Shown: piece after piece, positions 1-6,070 of the stretch
Layout: each line of letters starts with the position of its first letter
How positions within the stretch are numbered: position 1 is the stretch's first letter
Source: an uncultured euryarchaeote
GTDB taxonomy: Archaea; Thermoplasmatota; Poseidoniia; Poseidoniales; Thalassarchaeaceae
Reading direction: 5' to 3'
DNA length: 7,465 nucleotides
Assembly: GCA_937897085.1 (NCBI GenBank)
Contig: CALCOR010000271.1
Location: forward strand, 1-7,465
Made by a program: the position numbers and the translations under genes
Notes under the pieces: model-generated
Databases searched by the model: none
What the model was told of the DNA's origin: nothing
Seen by the model: only the letters and a program-made list of their open reading frames with translations

Positions 1-228
1 CCCGCACTGTGGGTTGACAGGAATTCATCCCCTGGTGGCGATGATGTGGATGCGAGGATCGGGTTCTTCCTCTCCGATGACCGATCCTTCACAACGGAGG
101 AGATCGAGGCGATGGATGCATCCATGCCTGCCCGCTCTCTCGGAGAGCAGTGGATCCAAGGACACTCGGCAATCGCTGTAGTTCACCATCTACTGGATAC
201 TGCTGTTGAACTCAATCTCGGCGAATGA
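1..228 (+). CDS. trmY: TrmY-like SPOUT tRNA (pseudouridine-54 N1)-methyltransferase, C-terminal fragment
   Basis: The reading frame is open from the left edge and ends with TGA at 226-228, leaving the last 75 residues of a longer protein. I recognise the C-terminal SPOUT (knotted methyltransferase) part of the archaeal TrmY/DUF358 family. The segment GFFLSDDRSFTTEE (residues 21-34) matches the family's strand plus 'GDHIG..EED' loop. RSLGEQW (45-51) matches the 'SLSP' loop, and AIAVVHHLLD (57-66) matches the 'CITIIHNVLD' helix that forms the S-adenosylmethionine-binding knot. Family members methylate pseudouridine 54 in the T-loop of archaeal tRNA. A GTG at 46-48 could be read as a start, but the in-frame homologous residues before it show that the gene begins outside the window. 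Odd point: the Cys of the 'HCITIIH' motif is Ala here (codon 169-171). The gene is convergent with surE, 4 bases away. The family call is from memory of the Methanocaldococcus protein and is fairly secure; enzymatic activity is inferred. Confidence 0.8.
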   Translation, partial: PALWVDRNSSPGGDDVDARIGFFLSDDRSFTTEEIEAMDASMPARSLGEQWIQGHSAIAVVHHLLDTAVELNLGE

Positions 229-232
229 GATG

Positions 233-1174
233 TCAAGCGCTCAACCAACGCGGGAGTCCGTGGATATCGGATTCGAGTGCTGCTTCGAGCAGGGAATCCG
301 GGATGGCCAACGGATGGGTCTGGGGCCAAGTCGGTAGGGTAGTAATCGAAGTGCTGCCTGCGGCGATGGCGTCTGCGTCACCGCCCTCTACCTCCTCCAG
401 AACAATCTCCTTCGCGCCGATACGGCAACTGTGCTCATCAAGTTCGACTGAACTCATCTCAATCGCCCCGCGATACCAGCGAGCACCTAGTCGAGTCGTC
501 TGATAGCTACCATCCCATTCACCAGCGCAGTTCACGTTGAGCAGAACATCACCTCGTTGGAACGCCATCATGAGCGCGCCCATGGAAGAGCGACCATCTC
601 GCTGTTCCGGTCCGCGGATTCCGTGAGGGCGCAATCGGTTGACTGGGGTGCCCGGCAATGATTCAGTAGCAGCTTCCACAACCCTGAGCGTCGCTTCCAC
701 GGCGTGGGTGTAGTCTTCGTTATCGAAGGTTCCGTGACTGGTTGAGATCGCCGGCATGCCGTAGACCGCTGCCTGCCGAGCGGCGGCAAGAGTCCCTGAG
801 TGAAGGATGTCGATTGACACATTCGGACCGTGGTTGATCCCGCTGATGCAGAGGGCGGGCGCCATGCCTTCAGGGAAAAGTTGCTCACACTCCTCGAGTG
901 CCAGGATGACTGCGTCGCAAGGTGAAGCGGCCAAGCTCACCATCTCTACAGGAGGTCCGCCTGCTTCCAAGTCCAGTCTGTCGCGCAGATCATCTCGGTT
1001 GGCCACCACTAGGTCCTGATGCAAGGTCAGCCGCATCCCGGATGCGCTCTGCTCCTGCGCTGGAGCGAGGACCAACAGTGGGAATCCTCGATTGTGCAAT
1101 GCATGTATGAGTGCGTGCAGACCCGCTGCCTCGATGCCGTCGTCGTTAGTCAGCAGTATGCAGGGGCGTGCCAC
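233..1174 (-). CDS. surE: SurE-family 5'/3'-nucleotidase (survival protein SurE)
   Basis: Protein of 313 residues starting at GTG 1172-1174. SurE enzymes are metal-dependent cytosolic phosphatases that remove phosphate from nucleoside 5'- and 3'-monophosphates. The family signature is complete. NDDG lies at residues 10-13, with Asp11 and Asp12 as metal ligands. QSASG at 42-46 carries the metal-binding Ser43. ASPCDAV at 83-89 replaces the usual GTPADCV. SGINHGPN at 111-118 carries the metal-binding Asn114, and HSGTLAAA at 125-132 and LLNVN at 211-215 follow. Near the C-terminus GDADAIAAGSTSITTL corresponds to the usual 'D..A...G.vSiTPL' stretch. Typical SurE is about 250-270 residues; the extra length is partly a hydrophilic stretch at about 174-207 ahead of LLNVN. 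The start is supported by GAGGAG at 1181-1186, six bases upstream of the GTG. The gene follows the EamA transporter by 3 bases, so it is probably the last gene of that operon. The physiological substrate cannot be told from sequence. Confidence 0.95.
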   Translation of the reverse strand: MARPCILLTNDDGIEAAGLHALIHALHNRGFPLLVLAPAQEQSASGMRLTLHQDLVVANRDDLRDRLDLEAGGPPVEMVSLAASPCDAVILALEECEQLFPEGMAPALCISGINHGPNVSIDILHSGTLAAARQAAVYGMPAISTSHGTFDNEDYTHAVEATLRVVEAATESLPGTPVNRLRPHGIRGPEQRDGRSSMGALMMAFQRGDVLLNVNCAGEWDGSYQTTRLGARWYRGAIEMSSVELDEHSCRIGAKEIVLEEVEGGDADAIAAGSTSITTLPTWPQTHPLAIPDSLLEAALESDIHGLPRWLSA

Positions 1175-1177
1175 GAC

Positions 1178-2143
1178 TCACTCCTCGCTGCTGCCTGACT
1201 GAGCATCTGTATTCAACTCATCCAAACCCAAACTCACCAACAGGACCCCAGCTATGAGCAGCGGCCCGCCGAGCCACGTCCACATCCCGGGAACACTGGT
1301 AGTGCCCAGCCCCCATCCGAGGAGCGAACCGATCAGGGGTTCGAGCACGACCGCGACGGAGATCACCAGCGGTGGGAACCAACGCAGCACAGCGTTGATT
1401 CCCGTGTGCCCAACCATTCCCGGACCGAGAGCGAGGTAGGCGATGTACGGCAGCCAGACGAGAGAACTCCATCCAAGCACTGCAGACGCAGCGGGGATGG
1501 CGCCCCAGGCAGCCCCCTCCATCCAGACGGCGGACAGTGCCAGCATGACGGCGGCGATGAGCGTGACCGGGAAGGCGTAGACGAACAGCGGCATCCATTC
1601 CCTCAGCACCCGCCCAGCGGAGAGGTATCCTACGATGGCGACCGCACCGAGGAAGGCGGCGGCATCGCCGGCCAAGGTAACCTCACCCTCCGAACTGATG
1701 CCCATAAGAACCACGGCAGCACCTAGGAAACCGAGCACAGCACCGAGAGTCTGCTGCCGGTTGGTCGGTCGTTTGAGCAGCCAGAGTCCGGCAACGAAGA
1801 CGAGTGGGTGGGCGGTTACGAACAGCAGGCTGTGCGTGAGCGACGTGTGGTCAAGTGACCAGACCCAACTGCCGAAGTGGATCCACAGACACAGCCCGGA
1901 ACCGATGATGATCCCGGTCACCTTCGGTGTTCTGGTGCGCCCCCTAGCCTCCTCGTCCATGCCGCGATACTGCCATACCGCCAATGGTGCCAGGAATATG
2001 GCGGTCAATTGCAGCCTCCATGAGGCGCGGAGCAGCGGCTGCACCTCGTCGATCAGTTGGAACACCGGTCCAGCGCTCGACACAGCCAGCACTGCCGCTG
2101 CCAGCAGGAGCCAGGCGTGCAATGGAGGAGACTCGCGCGCCAT
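1178..2143 (-). CDS. EamA/DMT-superfamily membrane transporter
   Basis: Protein of 321 residues, mostly hydrophobic, with about ten predicted membrane helices in two tandem EamA-type halves (roughly residues 8-148 and 159-305). This is the usual size and duplicated architecture of drug/metabolite transporters. First-half hallmarks are a conserved Arg in WRLQL on the second helix and a THSLLFVTAHPLVF segment on helix four. In the second half, LEPLIGSLLGWGL followed by LGGPLLIAGVLL is the characteristic end of an EamA domain. The C-terminal tail (about 15 residues) is short, acidic and Ser-rich. EamA proteins export or exchange amino acids, nucleotides, sugars or drugs, and the substrate cannot be assigned here. 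ATG 2141-2143 has a purine-rich site seven bases upstream that overlaps the OPT stop codon. The gene sits between OPT and surE with 12 and 3 base gaps, suggesting an operon. Confidence 0.88.
   Translation of the reverse strand: MARESPPLHAWLLLAAAVLAVSSAGPVFQLIDEVQPLLRASWRLQLTAIFLAPLAVWQYRGMDEEARGRTRTPKVTGIIIGSGLCLWIHFGSWVWSLDHTSLTHSLLFVTAHPLVFVAGLWLLKRPTNRQQTLGAVLGFLGAAVVLMGISSEGEVTLAGDAAAFLGAVAIVGYLSAGRVLREWMPLFVYAFPVTLIAAVMLALSAVWMEGAAWGAIPAASAVLGWSSLVWLPYIAYLALGPGMVGHTGINAVLRWFPPLVISVAVVLEPLIGSLLGWGLGTTSVPGMWTWLGGPLLIAGVLLVSLGLDELNTDAQSGSSEE
1181..1186 (-). promoter_or_regulatory. Shine-Dalgarno site of surE, inside the end of the EamA gene
   Basis: On the minus strand the sequence reads GAGGAG-TGAGTC-GTG: a six-base purine motif complementary to the archaeal 16S rRNA tail, a six-base spacer containing the EamA stop codon, then the GTG start of surE. 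This decides the GTG start and suggests that a ribosome terminating on EamA can reinitiate on surE. Confidence 0.65.
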
Positions 2144-2150
2144 CGCGCAG

Positions 2151-2157
2151 CCCCCTC
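2151..2157 (-). promoter_or_regulatory. Shine-Dalgarno site of the EamA gene, overlapping the OPT stop codon
   Basis: On the minus strand the sequence reads TGAGGGGG-CTGCGCG-ATG. The OPT stop codon TGA (2156-2158) shares its GA with the purine run GAGGGGG, which lies seven bases ahead of the EamA ATG. Arrangement and spacing fit translational coupling of the transporter pair. The match to GGAGGTGAT is only partial (GAGG). Confidence 0.55.
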
Positions 2158-4603
2158 AATCCAACTCCGCTTCCATCAACTGATCTTTGGGACCAATGAT
2201 GCCCGCCTTGCGGAACAACATGTAAATCGAACCTGCTAACAGCACGTTGATCATGATGAACGAGCCCATTCTCACCCATGGATACCAACCCAGATCCCCC
2301 ATCACTTCTGTTCGCATGACCGGATCTCCGGTTTCATTCAGCAATGGTACTCCTCCGACCATCTCAGGCACGTCCTCACCTCCACTGGGCAGTTCATCAA
2401 CAGCAGCCAACGCCGCCGATTCGACACCTAGGAACGCCTCGCCGGTGAGCATGCCAGCGGCAATCATGAATGTAGCGAGCAGCAAGATGGCGCGCGTCCG
2501 CTCCGCTACCTTGTTGCCTTCTTTGGAGCGTATCTTCTCCACCTTAGGCTTCAACTTGCGCTCTTCCCACCAGTCACGCGCTCCACCGCCGATGAGCATC
2601 GGGAAGGTCATCAGCGTCGGGAGATACATACCAAGACCGAACGACGTCCCCATTCCAGTAGCCCACTCAGCGAAGCAGCCGAGCGCGAAACCTAGTGCCA
2701 GCGCCCTCAGATCACCCTCACCCTCTGCGAGCAGGATGGTGAAGGTGGCGAACGCGTTCGCTTGGGGGGCCACCAGATCTATCTTGCCCTCAGCGAGCAT
2801 GATTGAGAGGAAGATGGCGATTCCGGCGCCTAGAATCGAACCGGGGACCACCCCCATGATGTTGCCCTTCGAGATGTGATATGGTCGATTACCGATGTAC
2901 AGGCTGTTCTTGTAATCTGCAACTACTGTTCCGGACATCGAGATGGCCGAGCCGAACACCGTCGTGCCGACCAACCCCATCAGAATCGCTTCCTCCTTGG
3001 ACAGACCCAGCGTATCGCGGAAGTTCAGGAACAGCCCGAGCAGCATCAGCAGCACGATGAATGAGGTGCCCGAGACCGGCTCGATACCCGTCTCACCCAT
3101 CACGCGAACGGCGATCGCCCCCAGCAGGAAGGTGGTCACTGCGACGACGATTGCGAAAATGATGCTCGGCAACAGCGGAAATCCACCAATGGTGAAGATG
3201 ACGATCATCGCGATGAAGGAGATGCCGAGGAAGATGGGGATGTGGTAGAGCGGCCACTCATACCACCCCTTGCCTTCGATGTACTCCTCACCCTGCTCTC
3301 CCTGAAACGCTTTGGCGATGTCCCCGAAGATGTTCTTGAAGGTAGGGGCCATCTTGAACAGGCCTAGGAAACCCCCTCCGAGAATCGCTCCTATGGCAAT
3401 CAGTCGAATCAGTGTACTGTAGGCCACAATCTGAACAACCGGGCTGTATGGCTGAGTGTTGGGATCTCCGACATCGGAAAGGAGGAAGTAATCGCCGAGC
3501 GCCGCGAAGTACACCGGCACGTCGAGAATGACTGCCAGCGGAACGAGGTAGAACCAAGCGACCAACGTACCGAGATTCACGAGCACCGCCACGCGTGAGC
3601 GCATGAACCAGCCGATGGCGAACAGTGTCGGAGACATTTCGACACCCAGGTAGGTGTATTGGAATGGATTCAAACTCCCCTCTTCGTAGTGCGTTACTCC
3701 GCGCGATACTCCATCCCATGTACCATGATTTCCATCGACTGATTCCACTCCGGCAGGCTGGTGAATGGCTCGCTCGCTGAAGATGCTTGCAAGGCCCGTC
3801 CCAAGAAACGATAACTTCTGTGTGACAACGTCTGCAATCGATGCGGGGACCCCATCGAGGTGGCGCTTCCAAGAAATTGGGTAGTCAATGACGAACATGA
3901 ACGCCATCGACAGTACTGTCCATAGACCAACTGTCTTGAGTGACTCCTTCGCCTGATCAGCGGCACCTACATTCACGTCGCAAGCGATGTCGAGCAGGAC
4001 CAATGTGGCCTCGAACCCAGGCATCGGGAGCGGGTCCTCGATCAGCCAAACCCTGCGGAAGATGATGAAATACATGATACCTAGAAATCCGGCGAACATC
4101 GATGCTATGATGCCGATGAACGCCAACTGCATCGTATCGATGTCCGTCAGCAACCGTCCACCGGAGACGATGTATTTGTCACTGGAGGCGAGCAGGAAGA
4201 TTGCAGGGAATGTGAAGATGAAACCTGTAGAAGCGTGAGTGGCGCCGGTGGTAGCCGAGGTGGCTATGTTAATCTCGGAAGGTGACCAACGCAGTGCCAT
4301 GCCGAGCAGGTAGGCGACGTACCAAGCGGCTGATACTGCGAGTCCGATCTTCAGACCGATGTAGGCGGTCACACCCGCGAACACAGCTCCGATAGCGATG
4401 CCGACGAGTACCTTCCAGAGCGACCAATGCGAGACCTCGAACGCCTCTGCGAGGTTCTTCTCCTCGAGATACTGCTCCAGCAGCCCGGTGTTCAGGTTCT
4501 TGTACATCTCTTGGTCGAGCCAGGTCAGTTCTCCAGACTCAATCGCCTTGAGACCCTCAGCGGTGACAGGGCGGCGGTACGACGAACGCTTCACATCACC
4601 CAC
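2156..4603 (-). CDS. OPT-family oligopeptide transporter
   Basis: Integral membrane protein of about 815 residues that imports short peptides or metal-chelate conjugates, as known for the OPT superfamily. By eye it has about 14-16 hydrophobic segments. Family-like motifs, numbered from the GTG start used here, are DPLPMPGFEATL near 190, GETGIEPVSGTSF near 503, TVVADYKNSLYIG with the helix GVVPGSILGAG that follows (560-595), VAPQANAF near 611, and GMYLPTLMTFPMLIGG near 658. These correspond to the bacterial OPT 'LP.PEG', 'NPVSG', 'APQA' and 'GLYLPLSTSTPIFIGG' stretches. Hydrophilic insertions lie at about 273-314 and 729-778, and a charged linker (WWEERKLKPK onward) precedes the last two helices. 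The frame stays open up to an ATG at 4775-4777, but that reaches into the factor 5A gene. I prefer GTG 4601-4603 because AGGTG lies six bases upstream; ATG 4634-4636 or GTG 4592-4594 are alternatives. The gene heads a probable operon with EamA and surE. The family is secure; the start is not. Confidence 0.88.
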   Translation of the reverse strand: MGDVKRSSYRRPVTAEGLKAIESGELTWLDQEMYKNLNTGLLEQYLEEKNLAEAFEVSHWSLWKVLVGIAIGAVFAGVTAYIGLKIGLAVSAAWYVAYLLGMALRWSPSEINIATSATTGATHASTGFIFTFPAIFLLASSDKYIVSGGRLLTDIDTMQLAFIGIIASMFAGFLGIMYFIIFRRVWLIEDPLPMPGFEATLVLLDIACDVNVGAADQAKESLKTVGLWTVLSMAFMFVIDYPISWKRHLDGVPASIADVVTQKLSFLGTGLASIFSERAIHQPAGVESVDGNHGTWDGVSRGVTHYEEGSLNPFQYTYLGVEMSPTLFAIGWFMRSRVAVLVNLGTLVAWFYLVPLAVILDVPVYFAALGDYFLLSDVGDPNTQPYSPVVQIVAYSTLIRLIAIGAILGGGFLGLFKMAPTFKNIFGDIAKAFQGEQGEEYIEGKGWYEWPLYHIPIFLGISFIAMIVIFTIGGFPLLPSIIFAIVVAVTTFLLGAIAVRVMGETGIEPVSGTSFIVLLMLLGLFLNFRDTLGLSKEEAILMGLVGTTVFGSAISMSGTVVADYKNSLYIGNRPYHISKGNIMGVVPGSILGAGIAIFLSIMLAEGKIDLVAPQANAFATFTILLAEGEGDLRALALGFALGCFAEWATGMGTSFGLGMYLPTLMTFPMLIGGGARDWWEERKLKPKVEKIRSKEGNKVAERTRAILLLATFMIAAGMLTGEAFLGVESAALAAVDELPSGGEDVPEMVGGVPLLNETGDPVMRTEVMGDLGWYPWVRMGSFIMINVLLAGSIYMLFRKAGIIGPKDQLMEAELD

Positions 4604-4608
4604 GCTAG

Positions 4609-4614
4609 CCACCT
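4609..4614 (-). promoter_or_regulatory. Probable Shine-Dalgarno site of the OPT gene
   Basis: On the minus strand the sequence reads AGGTGG-CTAGC-GTG. AGGTG is a five-base match to the archaeal consensus GGAGGTGAT at normal spacing from GTG 4601-4603. It supports this GTG over the other in-frame starts and forms the 3' arm of the 4610-4628 palindrome. Confidence 0.45.
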
Positions 4615-4628
4615 GCCTTAGGCAGGTG
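4610..4628 (-). repeat. Perfect 19-base odd palindrome in the OPT leader (operator or hairpin candidate)
   Basis: The plus strand reads CACCTGCCT-T-AGGCAGGTG: two 9-base arms that are exact reverse complements around one central base. In RNA from the minus strand this can fold as an 8-bp stem (CACCUGCC with GGCAGGUG) closed by a UAA loop, with the AGGUG ribosome binding site of the OPT gene in the 3' arm. As DNA it has the symmetry of a site for a dimeric repressor. It lies in the longest intergenic space of the window (4604-4718). Apart from it, that space holds a run of seven G at 4692-4698 and a weak AT-rich patch near 4643-4655 (minus strand CGTATTGAAT) that might be a TATA element. Function is not proven; the symmetry is directly visible. 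Confidence 0.6.
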
Positions 4629-4718
4629 CAACACATGACAGCCGATTCAATACGGTTGCCCTTGCTGATGGTCGGAGGATGCTGCTTGTTAGGGGGGGTT
4701 CGTGGAGCGATTGGCCCC

Positions 4719-5105
4719 TCAGTGGTCGCGAATGATCTTGAAGCGTCCCATCGCCTCCATCCACATGATCTCGCCACCAGCCTCGACGTTCAGACTCTCC
4801 TCGTCCGGGAGCACCATCATATCGAAGGTCTTGGCATCCATGGCGTGCACCTCCTCACCTTGGAGATGAGTGACAGTGGCCGAGCCCTTCTCGATTACCG
4901 GCACATGGACTGTGTCTGACACGCTGCCGACATGGCTGCGCTTCTGGCCGGTGAACAGGTCCTCGAGTTCGATGCGCGCCTTGGCGCTGCCATGCTTGCC
5001 CGGTTTGGACTTCGAGATGCTCAAGATTCGGTAGGCGTCATCATCGATGGCCATGTAGCGGCCGACCTTCAATGTGCGAATCTCGACGCGTGTCGTGCCC
5101 GGCAT
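4719..5105 (-). CDS. eif5A: Archaeal translation factor 5A (aIF5A, hypusine-containing)
   Basis: Protein of 128 residues from ATG 5103-5105. Factor 5A binds the ribosomal E-site, relieves stalling during peptide-bond formation and aids termination. The N-terminal SH3-like domain contains the hypusination loop SKPGKHGSAKARIE, with the modified lysine at position 37 of this start, the usual archaeal place. The C-terminal OB-fold half begins near SDTVHVPVIEKG and ends in GRFKIIRDH. The frame extends 14 codons further to ATG 5145-5147, but the family length and the Lys37 position favour the inner ATG; neither has a strong Shine-Dalgarno (AAGGGA precedes the inner one). The 5' gap to the dehydrogenase stop is 58 bases, so co-transcription with it is possible. 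The deoxyhypusine synthase needed for modification is not in the window. Identification is secure. Confidence 0.95.
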   Translation of the reverse strand: MPGTTRVEIRTLKVGRYMAIDDDAYRILSISKSKPGKHGSAKARIELEDLFTGQKRSHVGSVSDTVHVPVIEKGSATVTHLQGEEVHAMDAKTFDMMVLPDEESLNVEAGGEIMWMEAMGRFKIIRDH

Positions 5106-5163
5106 GCTAATCCCTTTCCTGACCCACTTCCCCGGTCTTATCAGCATTGCCTAGCGTAGAGGT

Positions 5164-6015
5164 TCATGCGTAGTCGAAGAATCCTTGTCCGCTCTTTCGC
5201 CCGAGCTTCCCCTCTGCCACCATCTTCTCGAGCAATGGTGCGGGGGCGTATTTGTCGTCCTCGAAGCCTTCGTGCAGGACGTTCATGATGTGCAGCACAG
5301 TATCGAGACCGACCAGGTCAGCGAGGGCCAGCGGTCCGATGGGATGATTCATTCCGAGGACCATGATGCCATCGATGGCGTGTGCATCGGCAATCCCCTC
5401 CTCGTATGCCAACACCGCTTCGTTGAGCATCGGACAGAGCAGCCGATTGGAGATGAATCCGGGTGAATCGTTGCAACAGAGGGCTGTCTTACCCATCCGC
5501 TCCGCAACTACCATCACCGCCTGTGTGACTTCCTCATCCGTCTCATTTCCGACAACGATTTCGACCAACCTCATAATCGGCACCGGATTCATGAAATGCA
5601 TCCCGATGACGTTGTTCGGCCGCTCAGTACTGCCAGCGATGTCGTTGATTGAGATGCTGCTCGTGTTGCTGGCGAGAATCGCTTCGGACTTGCACAACTC
5701 ATCCAGTTCGGTGAACAGAGAGAATTTCAAGTCGGGGATCTCAGGGACTGCTTCGATGACGAGATCTGCCTCTTGCGCCGACGAATTCTCAGTCGATGTC
5801 GTGATGCGCTCACGGGCGGCATCTGCATCCTCCTGGGACATGCGCCCCTTCTCAACCAGTTTCCCCAACGAGAACTCGATGGTGCTGATGCCGCGCTCGA
5901 CGAACTCATCGGAGATGTCGATCATCGTGACCTGATAGCCAGCACAGGCAGCCACCTGCGCGATGCCATTGCCCATCTGTCCGGCGCCGATGACCGCGAT
6001 GCATTCTATGTTCAT
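5164..6015 (-). CDS. 3-hydroxyacyl-CoA dehydrogenase (3-hydroxybutyryl-CoA dehydrogenase type)
   Basis: Protein of 283 residues from ATG 6013-6015, the standard length of single-function HBD/PaaH-type enzymes. It oxidises (S)-3-hydroxyacyl-CoA to 3-ketoacyl-CoA with NAD in beta-oxidation, or runs in reverse. The Rossmann domain has the nucleotide loop GAGQMG at residues 10-15 and Asp33 at the end of beta-2, which favours NAD. VIEAVPE (86-92) and ASNTSS (115-120) follow. The catalytic dyad is His140 in GMHFMNPVP with Glu in LVEIV. NDSPGFISNR marks the linker to the helical dimerisation domain, which ends GRKSGQGFFDYA. The frame runs 50 codons further upstream to 6165, but that part lacks family similarity and overlaps the upstream gene. 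GAGAGG lies just before the chosen ATG. The gene lies 55 bases after the surface-protein gene and 58 before factor 5A. There is no fused hydratase domain, so a separate enoyl-CoA hydratase is expected elsewhere. Confidence 0.95.
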   Translation of the reverse strand: MNIECIAVIGAGQMGNGIAQVAACAGYQVTMIDISDEFVERGISTIEFSLGKLVEKGRMSQEDADAARERITTSTENSSAQEADLVIEAVPEIPDLKFSLFTELDELCKSEAILASNTSSISINDIAGSTERPNNVIGMHFMNPVPIMRLVEIVVGNETDEEVTQAVMVVAERMGKTALCCNDSPGFISNRLLCPMLNEAVLAYEEGIADAHAIDGIMVLGMNHPIGPLALADLVGLDTVLHIMNVLHEGFEDDKYAPAPLLEKMVAEGKLGRKSGQGFFDYA

Positions 6016-6070
6016 CGTCCTCTCGACCCCAGTCGCCCAAATAGCGGTTATGCCGAACCTGACTGCCGCG

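Noticed and set aside
46..228. A complete 60-residue gene starting at GTG 46.
   Set aside because: Residues encoded before the GTG continue the TrmY similarity and the frame is open to the window edge, so this is a cut gene.
4604..4777. The OPT frame could start at ATG 4775-4777, adding 58 residues.
   Set aside because: The extension overlaps the end of the factor 5A gene, has no family similarity or membrane-protein character, and a Shine-Dalgarno-preceded GTG exists at 4601-4603.
5106..5147. Factor 5A start at ATG 5145-5147, adding 14 residues.
   Set aside because: It would move the hypusine lysine from position 37 to 51 and lacks a ribosome binding site; the inner ATG fits the family.
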